Source: an uncultured Pseudomonadota bacterium
GTDB lineage: Bacteria; Pseudomonadota; Gammaproteobacteria; Steroidobacterales; Steroidobacteraceae
Length of the DNA: 32,771 bases
Assembly (NCBI GenBank): GCA_903898785.1
Contig: CAIUGU010000048.1
Span: forward strand, 1-32,771
Reading direction: 5' to 3'
How positions within the stretch are numbered: the stretch's first letter is position 1; each line of letters starts with the position of its first letter. This document shows, in pieces, positions 1-8,578 of the stretch. A model generated the notes under the pieces. That model was not told the DNA's origin, searched no databases, and saw nothing but the letters and a program-made list of their open reading frames with translations. The translations under genes were made by a program, and so were the position numbers.

Positions 1-27
1 CAGTTTGTAGATCCAGCCAGCCTTCAC
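1..27 (-). CDS. 5' end of an unidentified membrane or secreted protein (partial)
   Basis: Only nine codons are inside the window. They begin at a GTG (27-25 on the reverse strand) and read VKAGWIYKL, which looks like the start of a signal peptide or membrane anchor. The frame is open back to the stop codon of the upstream gene at 100-102, so it would be the third gene of the leftward redox operon. There is no strong ribosome binding site. An ATG at 83-81 opens a different frame that stops after 19 codons. A cytochrome c would suit the context, but nothing visible proves it. Confidence 0.3.
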
Positions 28-99
28 AAGCGTCGCCGCTCTGCCGTCCCTGCCTGCCCCGCTGCATCCAGCCCCGCGTTCATGATCGAACGGCCCGCG

Positions 100-1056
100 T
101 CAGTACGCGTGCACGGCAATGACATGCACGATGCCGGCCAGCAACATCATGAAGAACAGGGGCAGATGAAGCAGGTGCCACCAGGAGAACAGGTTTGCAT
201 AGGTCTGGTACTCGGCGACGCTCTGGGTCGCAGACATGCGCCTGTCGATGTAGGCGTACGCAGTCTCCTGCAATCGATGCCGGTGCGTATCGATCAACTG
301 GGACTGGGTCGCAGCCGCCGCCAACGCCAGTCGGACGTGCCTGTTCAGCCGCAATCGACCACGCAGACTGCACCACGCTACATAGAACGGGCGGACCAGT
401 GCCGGGCAACGCTGCGTGTCTTCGATGAGAAGCTTCTCCTCGATGGCGAGACGCGTGAGCAGCTCCGGCATGAACTTGACCGAGAGCGAGACGGTCCGCA
501 GCCGTTCGGCATTGGCCTTCAGTTCCGTGTAGTTGGTTTCGTGGCCGGTCAGGCCGTCATGGATCTTGGCGTAGAAGTACCGCCCCAGCATCCCGCTGCC
601 GAGGATCACCAGCATCAACGTGAGCGCCACGTTGCTGTTGGCGGCACCGAGCGAGAAGTTGGAATGGAAAAGGACGCAGACTGGCCCGACCACACCGAAG
701 ACGATATGTACCTGGAACCATGCCCTGACCGATCCCAGCTTCGAGAACCATGCGACGCGCTTGCGCAGCGGATAAAGCAGCAGAACCAGCATGAGACTGC
801 CACCGGTGATGCCCAGCGCATAGCCGAGGCCGCTCGCCGGCGAAATGAAGCGTTCTGTCGGGAATCGCCACCCGGCCAGCACGACCAGCGCAGCCAGGGT
901 CAGGAAGACACTGTCGAACGTGATCCAGCGCCGCCAGCGAGGCGGGAGCGGGACGTCACTTCGCGTGCTCCCCGCGCGCGCGCTCGGCATGGATGCGACA
1001 GCAGCAGGTGTCGGCACGGGGCTTCGCAATGCAGGAGGCTGCCGGGATGCTTGCAT
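100..1056 (-). CDS. Multi-histidine integral membrane protein, probable b-type cytochrome
   Basis: This is a 318-residue inner-membrane protein with a proline-rich cytoplasmic start and about five hydrophobic helices (roughly 47-63, 76-96, 115-131, 142-162 and 295-315). Histidines are placed as in b-heme proteins: H117 and H131 are 14 apart in one helix, and H294/H297 and H311/H316 lie in the last helix. That pattern recalls ferric-reductase-like or cytochrome b561-type heme binding. A soluble segment of about 130 residues lies between helices 4 and 5. The gene starts 6 bp after the CcmI-like gene stops, so the two are surely co-transcribed, and it faces an Fe-S flavoprotein across the divergent promoter region. 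The inference is transmembrane electron transfer. Heme binding is not proven and I know no named family for it. The upstream Shine-Dalgarno is weak, which suggests translational coupling. Confidence 0.82.
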   Translation of the reverse strand: MQASRQPPALRSPVPTPAAVASMPSARAGSTRSDVPLPPRWRRWITFDSVFLTLAALVVLAGWRFPTERFISPASGLGYALGITGGSLMLVLLLYPLRKRVAWFSKLGSVRAWFQVHIVFGVVGPVCVLFHSNFSLGAANSNVALTLMLVILGSGMLGRYFYAKIHDGLTGHETNYTELKANAERLRTVSLSVKFMPELLTRLAIEEKLLIEDTQRCPALVRPFYVAWCSLRGRLRLNRHVRLALAAAATQSQLIDTHRHRLQETAYAYIDRRMSATQSVAEYQTYANLFSWWHLLHLPLFFMMLLAGIVHVIAVHAY

Positions 1057-1062
1057 GGCCGC

Positions 1063-2316
1063 CTACCCGATGACCCGGTCGATCTTGATGCTGACGCGCT
1101 GGGTTGCGCGAGTACTGATGTCGCTGCTGCTGCCCTGCAAGTCGCCCGAAGCTGCAATGGCCTGTCCGCTGCGCGACAACCGTGCTTCGATGGTGACCTG
1201 CTGGAAGTCAGACAGTCGCCGGTCAGGCAGCATGGCCTGGGAGTCGTCGAGCACGAAGTGGGCCGGCCACTTCCCCGCAGCGACCTTCGAAACGGCGAGC
1301 GGTGGCCCCGACGCGTTCGGCGCCTTTGCGTAGATGAAGAGCGTCATGCCGTCGCTGATCCTGCTGCGCAGCGCCGGGTCAAGGTCGACACTTCCTTCGA
1401 TTCGCGCGCTCGCTGCTGGTGCAACGACCAGAGCCGCCTGCGCCGCACCACCACCCTTCGCCAAGGACTCCGCCTCTGAGATATTTGCGTCGATGATCCT
1501 CACGTCGGGCGACTCGGCGGGCAATACACCACGCAACTGCCGCCACAGGCGTGTCGCGTCGGCGTACCGCTTCTCCTGGATTGCGAGCGTGGCCTTGAGC
1601 CACAGCGCCTTCGGGTGGCTCCCGTGGATCTTGAGCGCCTGGTCAATGGCTTCCGCGGACTTGCCCTGCAGCGTGCCCCCGGGCTGCGATGCAAGGGCAT
1701 CGGCGTAGTCCGCCCACGAATCCGCAGTCATGCCCTTGAGGGCCCGCACCTGCTCGTACGCCGCGACGGCCCCCGCGAAATCACGCTGCGTGCGCTTGAG
1801 GGAAGCCATCTGCAGCCATGAGTCGACATCCTTCGGCGAAGCATTGATGTTCTGCTCATAGGTTGAGAGGTCACTCGCCACTTGCGCAACGGGCTGCGAA
1901 GAACCGGGAACGCGATGTGCTCTTGCGTCGGAGGCCGCCGCCGCATCGCCGACGAACTCATAGGACTGTGCGAGGAGATCCCATTCCGCATCTGTGCCCC
2001 CGCTGGCCGCCAGCTTGTCGGCGAGCTTCTGTATCGACGCCTCCATCGAGCCCACTTGTCCGTTCACGCCTGGTGCGACACCTGCATGCGGAGCGCTTGC
2101 GCCGGCAGACTCAAGCATGTCCGGGCGGCCCAGTTGCAGGTAGATCGCAAGTGCGAGACCGAACAACCCGACGGCCGCTGCAGCACCTACCCAGACGCGC
2201 CGACCCGGCTTCGTGGGCTCGTCTGCGAGGCCACGCAGGACGGGCAGCAATACGAAACTGGCAGCAATGCCTGCTGCGAATCCGGCAATGACCCAGAATG
2301 CCGCCGCCAATGACAT
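1063..2316 (-). CDS. CcmI/CycH-like TPR protein
   Basis: The 417-residue protein has two N-terminal membrane helices (about 3-28 and 41-61), a TPR region (about 110-290) and a C-terminal domain. That domain shows the hallmarks of the cytochrome c biogenesis factor CcmI/CycH: a run of the type FIYAKAP..GPPLAV, then FVLDDSQAM, then LSDFQQVTIEARLSRSG, then GDLQG. CcmI holds apocytochrome c for heme ligation, so this protein probably chaperones a c-type cytochrome or other extracytoplasmic redox partner. No ccmA-H genes are nearby, so it is more likely a dedicated paralogue than the general maturation gene. The ATG has a good ribosome site (AAGGGAGA, about nine bases upstream). It is first in the leftward operon and is followed after 6 bp by the histidine-rich membrane protein. 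Confidence 0.88.
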   Translation of the reverse strand: MSLAAAFWVIAGFAAGIAASFVLLPVLRGLADEPTKPGRRVWVGAAAAVGLFGLALAIYLQLGRPDMLESAGASAPHAGVAPGVNGQVGSMEASIQKLADKLAASGGTDAEWDLLAQSYEFVGDAAAASDARAHRVPGSSQPVAQVASDLSTYEQNINASPKDVDSWLQMASLKRTQRDFAGAVAAYEQVRALKGMTADSWADYADALASQPGGTLQGKSAEAIDQALKIHGSHPKALWLKATLAIQEKRYADATRLWRQLRGVLPAESPDVRIIDANISEAESLAKGGGAAQAALVVAPAASARIEGSVDLDPALRSRISDGMTLFIYAKAPNASGPPLAVSKVAAGKWPAHFVLDDSQAMLPDRRLSDFQQVTIEARLSRSGQAIAASGDLQGSSSDISTRATQRVSIKIDRVIG

Positions 2317-2658
2317 ACGATGAATCTCCCTTTTTCGTGGATCGCGCGACTACCGGGCCTATCGCCGGCACTGCGCGACACGACTGCTTGTTATGTAGAA
2401 GTGTAGAAGGAAGGATGCAGAGGATGCATTGGAAATTTCGTGACTTGTCTGGACCTGACGACAGTTACAGGTGTCGACTTCATCACAAAGCTTGCGTTTG
2501 TCGCCCACAACCAACGTATGCGGCCATTGCTCATCGTTGCGGGCACGTATCTTAAGGATCATTAAGAAGGATCCGCTCATACTCGATTCGCAACATGAGC
2601 GCTTCACCATGTTGCGATTCATTCGCAGGTCACGTCGTAGAGAAGCGCAGGGGACACC
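2317..2658. promoter_or_regulatory. Divergent control region without a convincing gene
   Basis: About 340 bp separate the leftward CcmI-like gene from the rightward genes. No frame looks coding. It contains short tandem repeats (TGTAGAAG twice at 2394-2409; GGATGCA at 2413-2419 and 2422-2428), a small dyad CTTAA-N6-TTAAG at 2551-2566 and a long dyad at 2585-2620. It is visibly more A/T-rich than the flanking genes, as expected for two back-to-back promoters. I could not place -35/-10 boxes with confidence. Confidence 0.5.
2585..2620. repeat. 13-bp inverted repeat, operator or RNA hairpin candidate
   Basis: The arms at 2585-2597 and 2608-2620 are complementary at 12 of 13 positions around a 10-bp spacer; the core GCAACATG/CATGTTGC is perfect. 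It lies about 40 bp before the first rightward start codon. There is no T-run after it, so it is not an intrinsic terminator. It is either a binding site for a dimeric regulator or a leader hairpin for the rightward redox genes. Confidence 0.6.
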
Positions 2659-2838
2659 ATGAAAATGCTACTGGCTTCGCGACCGCGTCCCGTGATTGCC
2701 TGTAGCTTTGCGAGGCGTGAGGGTGCCTTGCTTGCCGGCATTCATGCCGGCCTGGCTCGAGTCGTGAACGACGCTTACAGGGGCGTCCCGGGCCAACAGC
2801 ATCGATACGCAATGACCTGGACTGGATCTTCGGAGTGA
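2659..2838 (+). CDS. Possible 59-residue leader or small protein
   Basis: This short open frame starts at an ATG with a fair ribosome site (AGGGGA, five bases upstream). It ends at a TGA lying two bases before the GTG (2841) chosen for the downstream flavoprotein. The product begins MKMLLASRPRPVIACSF and is Arg/Gly-rich with no recognisable domain or clear membrane segment. Its position suggests a translationally coupled leader or small subunit. Codon use is not decisively coding, so it may be chance. The alternative is that this stretch is simply 5' untranslated leader. Confidence 0.28.
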   Translation: MKMLLASRPRPVIACSFARREGALLAGIHAGLARVVNDAYRGVPGQQHRYAMTWTGSSE

Positions 2839-2840
2839 GT

Positions 2841-4148
2841 GTGCTCGACTACGCCATCTACATCGTGCCGGTGCTGCTGCTGTGGCTGTGGTTCGGTCGA
2901 CAGCGCGCCCACACGGTTCGCAAGAGCGCGGAAGCAAAGTCGGAGTCGGTCAGTGCCGGTCTGATCGAACCGCCGTCGTTGCATCCCATCATCGATCCTT
3001 CGCTGTGCATCGGCTGCGGCTCGTGCGTGAAGGCATGCCCTGAACAGCCCCATCACCACGTGCTCGGCCTCATCAACGGCAAGGCGGAGCTGGTAAGCCC
3101 GACTGATTGCATCGGGCACGGCGCTTGCCGTACTGCCTGCCCCGTCGGCGCCATCACGCTCGTGTTCGGCACCGAGAAGCGCGGCATCGATATCCCCGTG
3201 CTGACCCCCCATTTCGAGACGAATGTGCCTGGCATCTTCGTTGCCGGCGAATTGGGTGGCATGGGCCTGATCCGGAATGCACTGGAGCAAGGCAAGCAGG
3301 CTGTCGACATGATCGAGCGGCATCGCCCTCGCGGTGGCGCCGATCTGCTTGACCTCATCATCGTCGGTGCAGGCCCCGCTGGATTCGCGGCGTCGCTTTC
3401 GGCCCTCTCGAAGCGCCTTCGATTCGTGACGCTGGAGCAGGAATCGCTCGGCGGCTGTGTTTTTCAGTATCCCCGCGCCAAGCTCGTCATGACGCAGGCC
3501 GCCACGCTGCCGATCGTGGGCAAGGTGAACTTCACCCGCACGACCAAGGAAGAACTGCTGGAGTTCTGGCAGGGCATCGAACGGAAGTCGGGAGTGACGA
3601 TCAACTACAAGGAGCGCGTCGAGGGCCTCCATAACCTGGGTGCCGATGGGTTCCTGGTGAAGACTCCGAAGGGCGAATACCGCGCGAGGAACGTGCTGCT
3701 TGCGATCGGCCGACACGGTACGCCGCGCAAGCTCGGCGTTCCCGGCGAGGACCTGCCCAAGGTTGTCTACAGGCTGATCGATCCCGAGCAATACAAGGGC
3801 CAGCACGTTCTGGTGGTCGGCGGCGGAGACAGCGCGCTCGAGGCCGCAGCCAGCATCGCTGAGCTGGGTGGAACGCAGGTCACGCTGTCCTATCGAGGCG
3901 ATGCCTTTGATCGGGCCAAGCCCCGCAACCGCGACCGCATTGCGGCCGCCGCAAAGTCGGGTGAGCTTGATCTGCGCCTCGGCTCCACGGTCAAACAGAT
4001 TGCCATGGACCGCGTGTTCCTCGACCACAATGGCAAGAAGCTTGAGGTCGAGAACCAGTCGGTGATCGTCAATGCGGGCGGGGTGCTCCCCAATGACTTC
4101 CTGCGCCAGGCGGGCGTCGCCGTGGAGACCAAGTATGGCACTGTGTAA
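2841..4148 (+). CDS. Membrane-anchored 4Fe-4S / FAD-NAD(P) oxidoreductase
   Basis: The predicted product is 435 residues. It has an N-terminal membrane anchor (about 5-18), then a ferredoxin-type domain with CIGCGSCVKACP (C56, C59, C62, C66) and CIGHGACRTACP (C90, H93, C96, C100), where the second motif has His in place of one Cys. A strand reading VPGIFVAGE (129-137), usually at the C-terminal end of thioredoxin-reductase-like flavoproteins, comes next. It precedes the FAD-binding GAGPAG (176-181) and the NAD(P)-binding GGGDSA (327-332), so the fold looks permuted. The role inferred is passing electrons between NAD(P)H or ferredoxin and membrane carriers. GTG 2841 is preferred because GGAG lies five bases upstream; the in-frame GTG at 2835 has no ribosome site. 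The 3' end overlaps the ankyrin gene by 14 bp. Confidence 0.9.
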   Translation: MLDYAIYIVPVLLLWLWFGRQRAHTVRKSAEAKSESVSAGLIEPPSLHPIIDPSLCIGCGSCVKACPEQPHHHVLGLINGKAELVSPTDCIGHGACRTACPVGAITLVFGTEKRGIDIPVLTPHFETNVPGIFVAGELGGMGLIRNALEQGKQAVDMIERHRPRGGADLLDLIIVGAGPAGFAASLSALSKRLRFVTLEQESLGGCVFQYPRAKLVMTQAATLPIVGKVNFTRTTKEELLEFWQGIERKSGVTINYKERVEGLHNLGADGFLVKTPKGEYRARNVLLAIGRHGTPRKLGVPGEDLPKVVYRLIDPEQYKGQHVLVVGGGDSALEAAASIAELGGTQVTLSYRGDAFDRAKPRNRDRIAAAAKSGELDLRLGSTVKQIAMDRVFLDHNGKKLEVENQSVIVNAGGVLPNDFLRQAGVAVETKYGTV

Positions 4149-6126
4149 TGCAATCCCCGCTTGCGCACTTGGACTGTTGCTGGCCAGCGCCCCAGCGTTT
4201 TCCGCAGCGCCTGTGGAACGCGCCTACTCCGCTCAGCCCACGCTGGAGCCTGCGCAGGCTGCCATCCGCCTGAAGAATTTCCAGGGTGCCGTCCACCTGC
4301 TCGAGCCACTTGCCGCGAAAGGCAATGCCAATGCCTCGTATCTGCTGGCTTGCCTGTACCGGGCCGGGCTCGGAGTCACTGCCGATGCAGCCAAGGAGAG
4401 AGCGTTGCTGCTTGCTGCTGCAGAGGCAAAGCACGCGGGCGCGGCGTACAGCCTGGCTCTGTCCCTGCAGAAGACAGAACCTCGCGATCTGCAGGCAGCA
4501 CGCCGCTGGCTGGAAGCGGCAGCCGGGGCGGGTCATGAACTCGCCGCTCGTTCGCTGCGACGGGGTGGGCTACCACTCGAGTTCCTGCCCGCGTCGGATC
4601 TGCGGTCTCCTTCAGCACGACTGGCTGCCCTCTGGTCAGCCGCGGACAACGACGACGTTGGAACGCTGGCTCTGTTCGCAAGCCCGGATCTGATGTCGGC
4701 CACCGATGCGTTCGGGAGAGATGCCCTCATGCGCGCCGCCGAGACAGGTGCGGAGAACGCCCTGCAGGAACTGCTCCGCTTGCGTGCGGACGCCAGGCGA
4801 GCAGACCAGTTCGGCACCACTGCCCTCATGCTTGCATCTGCCTCGGACAGCACAGCGGCGGTCGACGCGTTGATCAAGGCAGGCGCCGACGTCGATGCCC
4901 AGGACAAGGTTGGCAATACCCCGCTCATGTATGCGGCGCGTGCCGAGCGGGCCGACAACGTCAAACCCCTGCTTGCTGCGATGGCAACAACCGGCAAGTT
5001 CAATGCGCGCAACAGCGAAGGCTGGACAGCCCTCGATTGGGCTCTTCGCGGCAAGTCCGTGCCTGTCATGCAGTCGCTGCGCGCCGCAGGTATCACTGCC
5101 ACCGTCGCCAGGCGGGAAGCGTCGACTCCTTCCGTTCCCCTGCGTCGTGCCGCGAAGGCGGACCTTTACGCGGGCTGGTCCGACCTCGGAGTAGGTGCAA
5201 CGCGACCGGCGACCGGGATGCTGAGCACGCTGATGGCAACGCCGCGCGCGGAACCCTGGTCTGCGCAAGACCTGCGGACGGCCTTGGGCAATGCAGTGAT
5301 GACTGGCAATGCGGACGCGGCGGAAAAGCTGCTGCCCCTGGTGCGGAACCTGGGCGGAGTTGCGGTCGCCCCCCAATGGTTCGACTGGGCCATCCGCCAC
5401 GGCGACCTCAAGATGGTGCAGTTGCTGATGCCGGCAGCCGCGAAGAGCCCGGCCGCGAGTGGCGTCGAGGCGCCCGTGCTGGCAGCGACGCGTGCCAGGA
5501 AAGCGGAGGTGCTGAAGGCACTGCTTGATGCCGGCTTCGACGCGGGAGCCACCGACAAGCCCGGACGCGATGCGCTGATGGTCGCCACGCGTTCGAGGCA
5601 ACCGGAACTCGTCACGCTGCTGCTGGAACGCCGCGGTGATCCGTCGCGCGTTGACGAAGACGGACGCTCGGCACTGTGGTACGCCGCGCAGACCGGATTC
5701 ACCGAGGCGGCCCGGCAACTCCTGCGACCGGAGAACCGGGATCGGGAAGACAAGCAGGGAACCTCGCCGCTCTCCATCGCAGCGAGTGAAGGCCGGACGG
5801 AAGTCGTCGCGCTGCTGCTTGCCAACGGCGTCGCAGCGAACTCGACCGGGCGCAACGGCATGTCGCCCTTGCTGATGGCAGCGGCGAACGGACATGCTGC
5901 GACGGTGCAACGCTTGCTGGCGGCAGGCGCTACTGCGAATGCCACCGGCGCCTTCGGGAACACGCCGCTGATCGTCGCCACCCGGAACGGGCACCTGCCG
6001 GTCGTGAAGCTGCTGCTCGCCGCCGGTGCCAATCGCCAGTTGCGGAACAACGACGGCAATTCCGCGAGCGACCTTGCCGATGCGCTTGGCAACGTGGAAC
6101 TCGAGGCCCTCCTGAAGGCTGGCTAG
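4135..6126 (+). CDS. Secreted Sel1-like / ankyrin-repeat protein
   Basis: The product is 663 residues. It starts with a signal peptide (MALCNAIPACALGLLL, cleavage near AFSA), then two or three Sel1/TPR-like units (about 35-150, ASYLLACLYRAGLGV and similar). Two blocks of ankyrin repeats follow (about 170-320 and 385-660), with typical G.TALM.A...G...V..LL..GA units. Such proteins are periplasmic binding scaffolds. The ATG lies 14 bp inside the end of the flavoprotein gene behind GGAGA, so the two are translationally coupled. An earlier in-frame ATG at 4072 would extend deep into the flavoprotein gene and bury the signal peptide, so it is rejected. Partnership with the redox proteins is inferred from coupling only. 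There is no enzymatic domain. Confidence 0.92.
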   Translation: MALCNAIPACALGLLLASAPAFSAAPVERAYSAQPTLEPAQAAIRLKNFQGAVHLLEPLAAKGNANASYLLACLYRAGLGVTADAAKERALLLAAAEAKHAGAAYSLALSLQKTEPRDLQAARRWLEAAAGAGHELAARSLRRGGLPLEFLPASDLRSPSARLAALWSAADNDDVGTLALFASPDLMSATDAFGRDALMRAAETGAENALQELLRLRADARRADQFGTTALMLASASDSTAAVDALIKAGADVDAQDKVGNTPLMYAARAERADNVKPLLAAMATTGKFNARNSEGWTALDWALRGKSVPVMQSLRAAGITATVARREASTPSVPLRRAAKADLYAGWSDLGVGATRPATGMLSTLMATPRAEPWSAQDLRTALGNAVMTGNADAAEKLLPLVRNLGGVAVAPQWFDWAIRHGDLKMVQLLMPAAAKSPAASGVEAPVLAATRARKAEVLKALLDAGFDAGATDKPGRDALMVATRSRQPELVTLLLERRGDPSRVDEDGRSALWYAAQTGFTEAARQLLRPENRDREDKQGTSPLSIAASEGRTEVVALLLANGVAANSTGRNGMSPLLMAAANGHAATVQRLLAAGATANATGAFGNTPLIVATRNGHLPVVKLLLAAGANRQLRNNDGNSASDLADALGNVELEALLKAG

Positions 6127-6168
6127 CGGGCTAACACCGGCAGGCCTCGCGCCTTCCCGTCCGGCAGC

Positions 6169-6474
6169 TCACTTCCTCGGGCCGAACAATGCCTCCAATG
6201 CGGCGCGCGCCTGATCCAGCTCCTGCTGGTTCCGGGGCGTATGGGCCCCGGGCCGGGGCTTGAAGTAATCGCAGAAGTTCGCCCGCTCCTTGTCCTTCAC
6301 TTCCTCCGCAATAGGCTCGCGACACTGCTTGGCAACGGTGGTCTTGTAGAACTCGCACAGGCGGCACGCATGTAGCGCCGCCCTGCAGGTGCGGCACTCA
6401 TCGAAGCGGCTGAGCGGCAGGCTCAGGTCGGCGATGGACGCCCCGCAACTCCAGCAAACAAGGCCCTGCGACAT
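6169..6474 (-). CDS. Small Cys-rich (zinc-ribbon-like) protein
   Basis: The predicted product is a 101-residue soluble protein. It has Cys pairs CWSCGA near the N-terminus, CRTC about 20 residues later, then CRLCEFY, and further single cysteines in KQCREP and NFCDYFKP. The spacing suggests one or two zinc ribbons or another metal site. The start is the ATG at 6474, with AGGGGGAGCC directly upstream; longer in-frame starts would run into the kup coding region. The C-terminal 30 residues are charged and helical. I recognise no named function. It is transcribed divergently from kup and convergently with the ankyrin gene, with 42 bp between the stop codons. Confidence 0.78.
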   Translation of the reverse strand: MSQGLVCWSCGASIADLSLPLSRFDECRTCRAALHACRLCEFYKTTVAKQCREPIAEEVKDKERANFCDYFKPRPGAHTPRNQQELDQARAALEALFGPRK

Positions 6475-6616
6475 GGCTCCCCCTGTTGGCCGCTCGTTCC
6501 GGCTGGACCGACGTACGCGGATGATCGCATGGAAAGACGACGAAGGCAGGACTACACTCCGCGCCTGAACCGGGATAGCCCGCCCCCACGACCCTACAGA
6601 TACGCCCAGACGCCTC

Positions 6617-8578
6617 TTGCCGCGCCTCATCAACCTGGACCTGCCGGGACCCTCTTCAGCGGGCGAAGCCGGTGCCCCCGGCCATCCCGATGCACCCGCG
6701 TCCGCGCATGACGCGAGCCATGCCAAGGGCGGCGCTGCCATCGTCGTCGGCGCATTGGGCGTCGTCTTTGGCGACATCGGTACCAGCCCCCTCTACGCGC
6801 TGCGCGAATGCTTCTCGCCGATACACGGCATTGCCGTCACGCCCGACAACATCCTCGGGCTGTTGTCGCTGATCTTCTGGTGCCTCGCGCTGATCATCAC
6901 GGTGAAGTATGTCGGCATCGTGCTCGAAGCGGACAACCGGGGCGAGGGCGGCATCCTCGCACTCAGCGCGCTGCTGGTCGGCGCGTCGCGCAACTGGCGC
7001 ATCTGGACGCCGGTCAGTGCCGTGGGGCTGTTCGGCGCAGCCCTGTTCTTCGGCGACGGCTTCATCACGCCCGCCATCTCGGTGATGAGCGCAATCGAGG
7101 GGTTGGCGGTCGCGGCGCCCAACCTGCACGGCGCTGTCATGCCAGGCGCGGCGTTGATCCTGACGTGCCTGTTCTTCGCGCAGAAGCGCGGGACCGCGGT
7201 CATGGGCCGGGCATTCGGCCCCGTCATCATTACATGGTTCGCGACGATCTCGGTGCTCGGCATCCTCGGCATCCTCAAGGCACCCGCGGTGCTGGCGGCC
7301 ATCAATCCAGCGCACGCCGCACGGTTCTTCATGGACAACGGCGTGGCCGGTTTCATCACGCTGTCAGCGGTATTCCTGTGCGTCACCGGGGGCGAAGCGC
7401 TGTACGCGGACATGGGCCACTTCGGCCGCGGTCCGATCCGTCGCGGCTGGCTGCTCGTCGTGCTGCCTGCACTGCTCCTCAATTACTTCGGGCAAGGCGC
7501 GCTGCTGCTCACGAATCCGGAAGCCATCCAGAATCCGTTCTACCTGCTCGCGCCGGGCTGGGCGCTCATACCGCTGATCCTGCTAGCCACTGCTGCCACG
7601 GTGATCGCGTCCCAGGCTGTCATCTCCGGCGTCTTCTCGATTGCGAGGCAGGCCATCAACATGGGATACCTGCCGCGGCTGCGGGTGCTGCACTCCTCGG
7701 AACACTCGATCGGCCAGGTTTACGTACCCGCCGTCAACTGGCTGTTGTTCGTCTGCACGCTGGCGCTGGTCGTCCTGTTCGGCTCGTCCAGCGCGCTCGC
7801 CGGCGCCTACGGCATCGCGATCGTGTGCGACATGGTAGTCACGTCGATCATGGTCATCATGCTGCTCAGGATCGCCGATGCTAGGGCCAATCGCGCCGTC
7901 ATCGGCGTCTTGTCGATCATCCTCGTCATCGAGCTGTGCTTCTTCGGGTCGAACATCCTGAAGCTCGACGATGGCGGCTGGATCCCGCTGGCGATCGCGT
8001 CAGGCATCTATCTGCTGATGAGCACGTGGCGCGAAGGCCGACGCGCGCTGGCGTGGCTCGTGGCCAAGCAGCAGGTACCGGTGCGCGAGTTCCTCGCCTC
8101 GATCGCCGAACAGAAGCCGAATGCAGCTCCGGGTACTGCCGTCTATCTCGTCAGCGACGCAGGCGGCATCCCGCGTGCACTCTCGCAGAACCTGCGGTTC
8201 AACGGCGTGCTGCACGAGCGGATCATCCTGCTCACGTTTGTCAGCACGGAACTGCCGCGCGTGCCTGCGGACAAGCGGGTGGACACGCACACGATCGCAC
8301 CCGGCATCTACAGGGTCATCGCACGCTACGGGTTCATGGAAGTGCCGGACATCCTGTCGGCCCTGCGGGGTGCCGATGCGAAGGGCGTCGAGTTCCGGCC
8401 CGACGAAACCACCTACGTGATCGGCCGCGAGAACCCGGTGTTTTCCGGCAACTCCGGCATGCCGTTGTGGCGCAAGCGGCTGTTCGCCGTCATGGGCCGC
8501 AACAGCCAGCTCGCGTCCATCCACTTCGGCGTGCCAGCCCATCGCGTGGTCGAGATCAGCAGCCAGGTCAATCTCTGA
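6617..8578 (+). CDS. kup: Low-affinity potassium transporter Kup
   Basis: The 653-residue inner-membrane protein belongs to the KUP/HAK/KT family, which takes up K+ with protons. The family signature GVVFGDIGTSPLYALRE is at the start of the first helix. About twelve hydrophobic helices follow, and after them comes a C-terminal cytoplasmic domain of about 150 residues. Length is close to the usual 620-680. The only in-frame start before the first helix is the TTG at 6617, so the gene seems to use TTG; the first 35 residues are a Pro/Ala/His-rich extension. It stands alone between the Cys-rich gene (divergent) and pgl (convergent, with the stop codons directly adjacent at 8578/8579). Confidence 0.97.
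   Translation: MPRLINLDLPGPSSAGEAGAPGHPDAPASAHDASHAKGGAAIVVGALGVVFGDIGTSPLYALRECFSPIHGIAVTPDNILGLLSLIFWCLALIITVKYVGIVLEADNRGEGGILALSALLVGASRNWRIWTPVSAVGLFGAALFFGDGFITPAISVMSAIEGLAVAAPNLHGAVMPGAALILTCLFFAQKRGTAVMGRAFGPVIITWFATISVLGILGILKAPAVLAAINPAHAARFFMDNGVAGFITLSAVFLCVTGGEALYADMGHFGRGPIRRGWLLVVLPALLLNYFGQGALLLTNPEAIQNPFYLLAPGWALIPLILLATAATVIASQAVISGVFSIARQAINMGYLPRLRVLHSSEHSIGQVYVPAVNWLLFVCTLALVVLFGSSSALAGAYGIAIVCDMVVTSIMVIMLLRIADARANRAVIGVLSIILVIELCFFGSNILKLDDGGWIPLAIASGIYLLMSTWREGRRALAWLVAKQQVPVREFLASIAEQKPNAAPGTAVYLVSDAGGIPRALSQNLRFNGVLHERIILLTFVSTELPRVPADKRVDTHTIAPGIYRVIARYGFMEVPDILSALRGADAKGVEFRPDETTYVIGRENPVFSGNSGMPLWRKRLFAVMGRNSQLASIHFGVPAHRVVEISSQVNL

Noticed and set aside
82-1479. 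465-codon forward open frame
   Set aside because: It spans two well-supported reverse genes and their junction; no domain is visible.
6530-6558. kup promoter with TACACT at 6553 as -10 box
   Set aside because: The -35 position reads TGGAAA, too weak to call.
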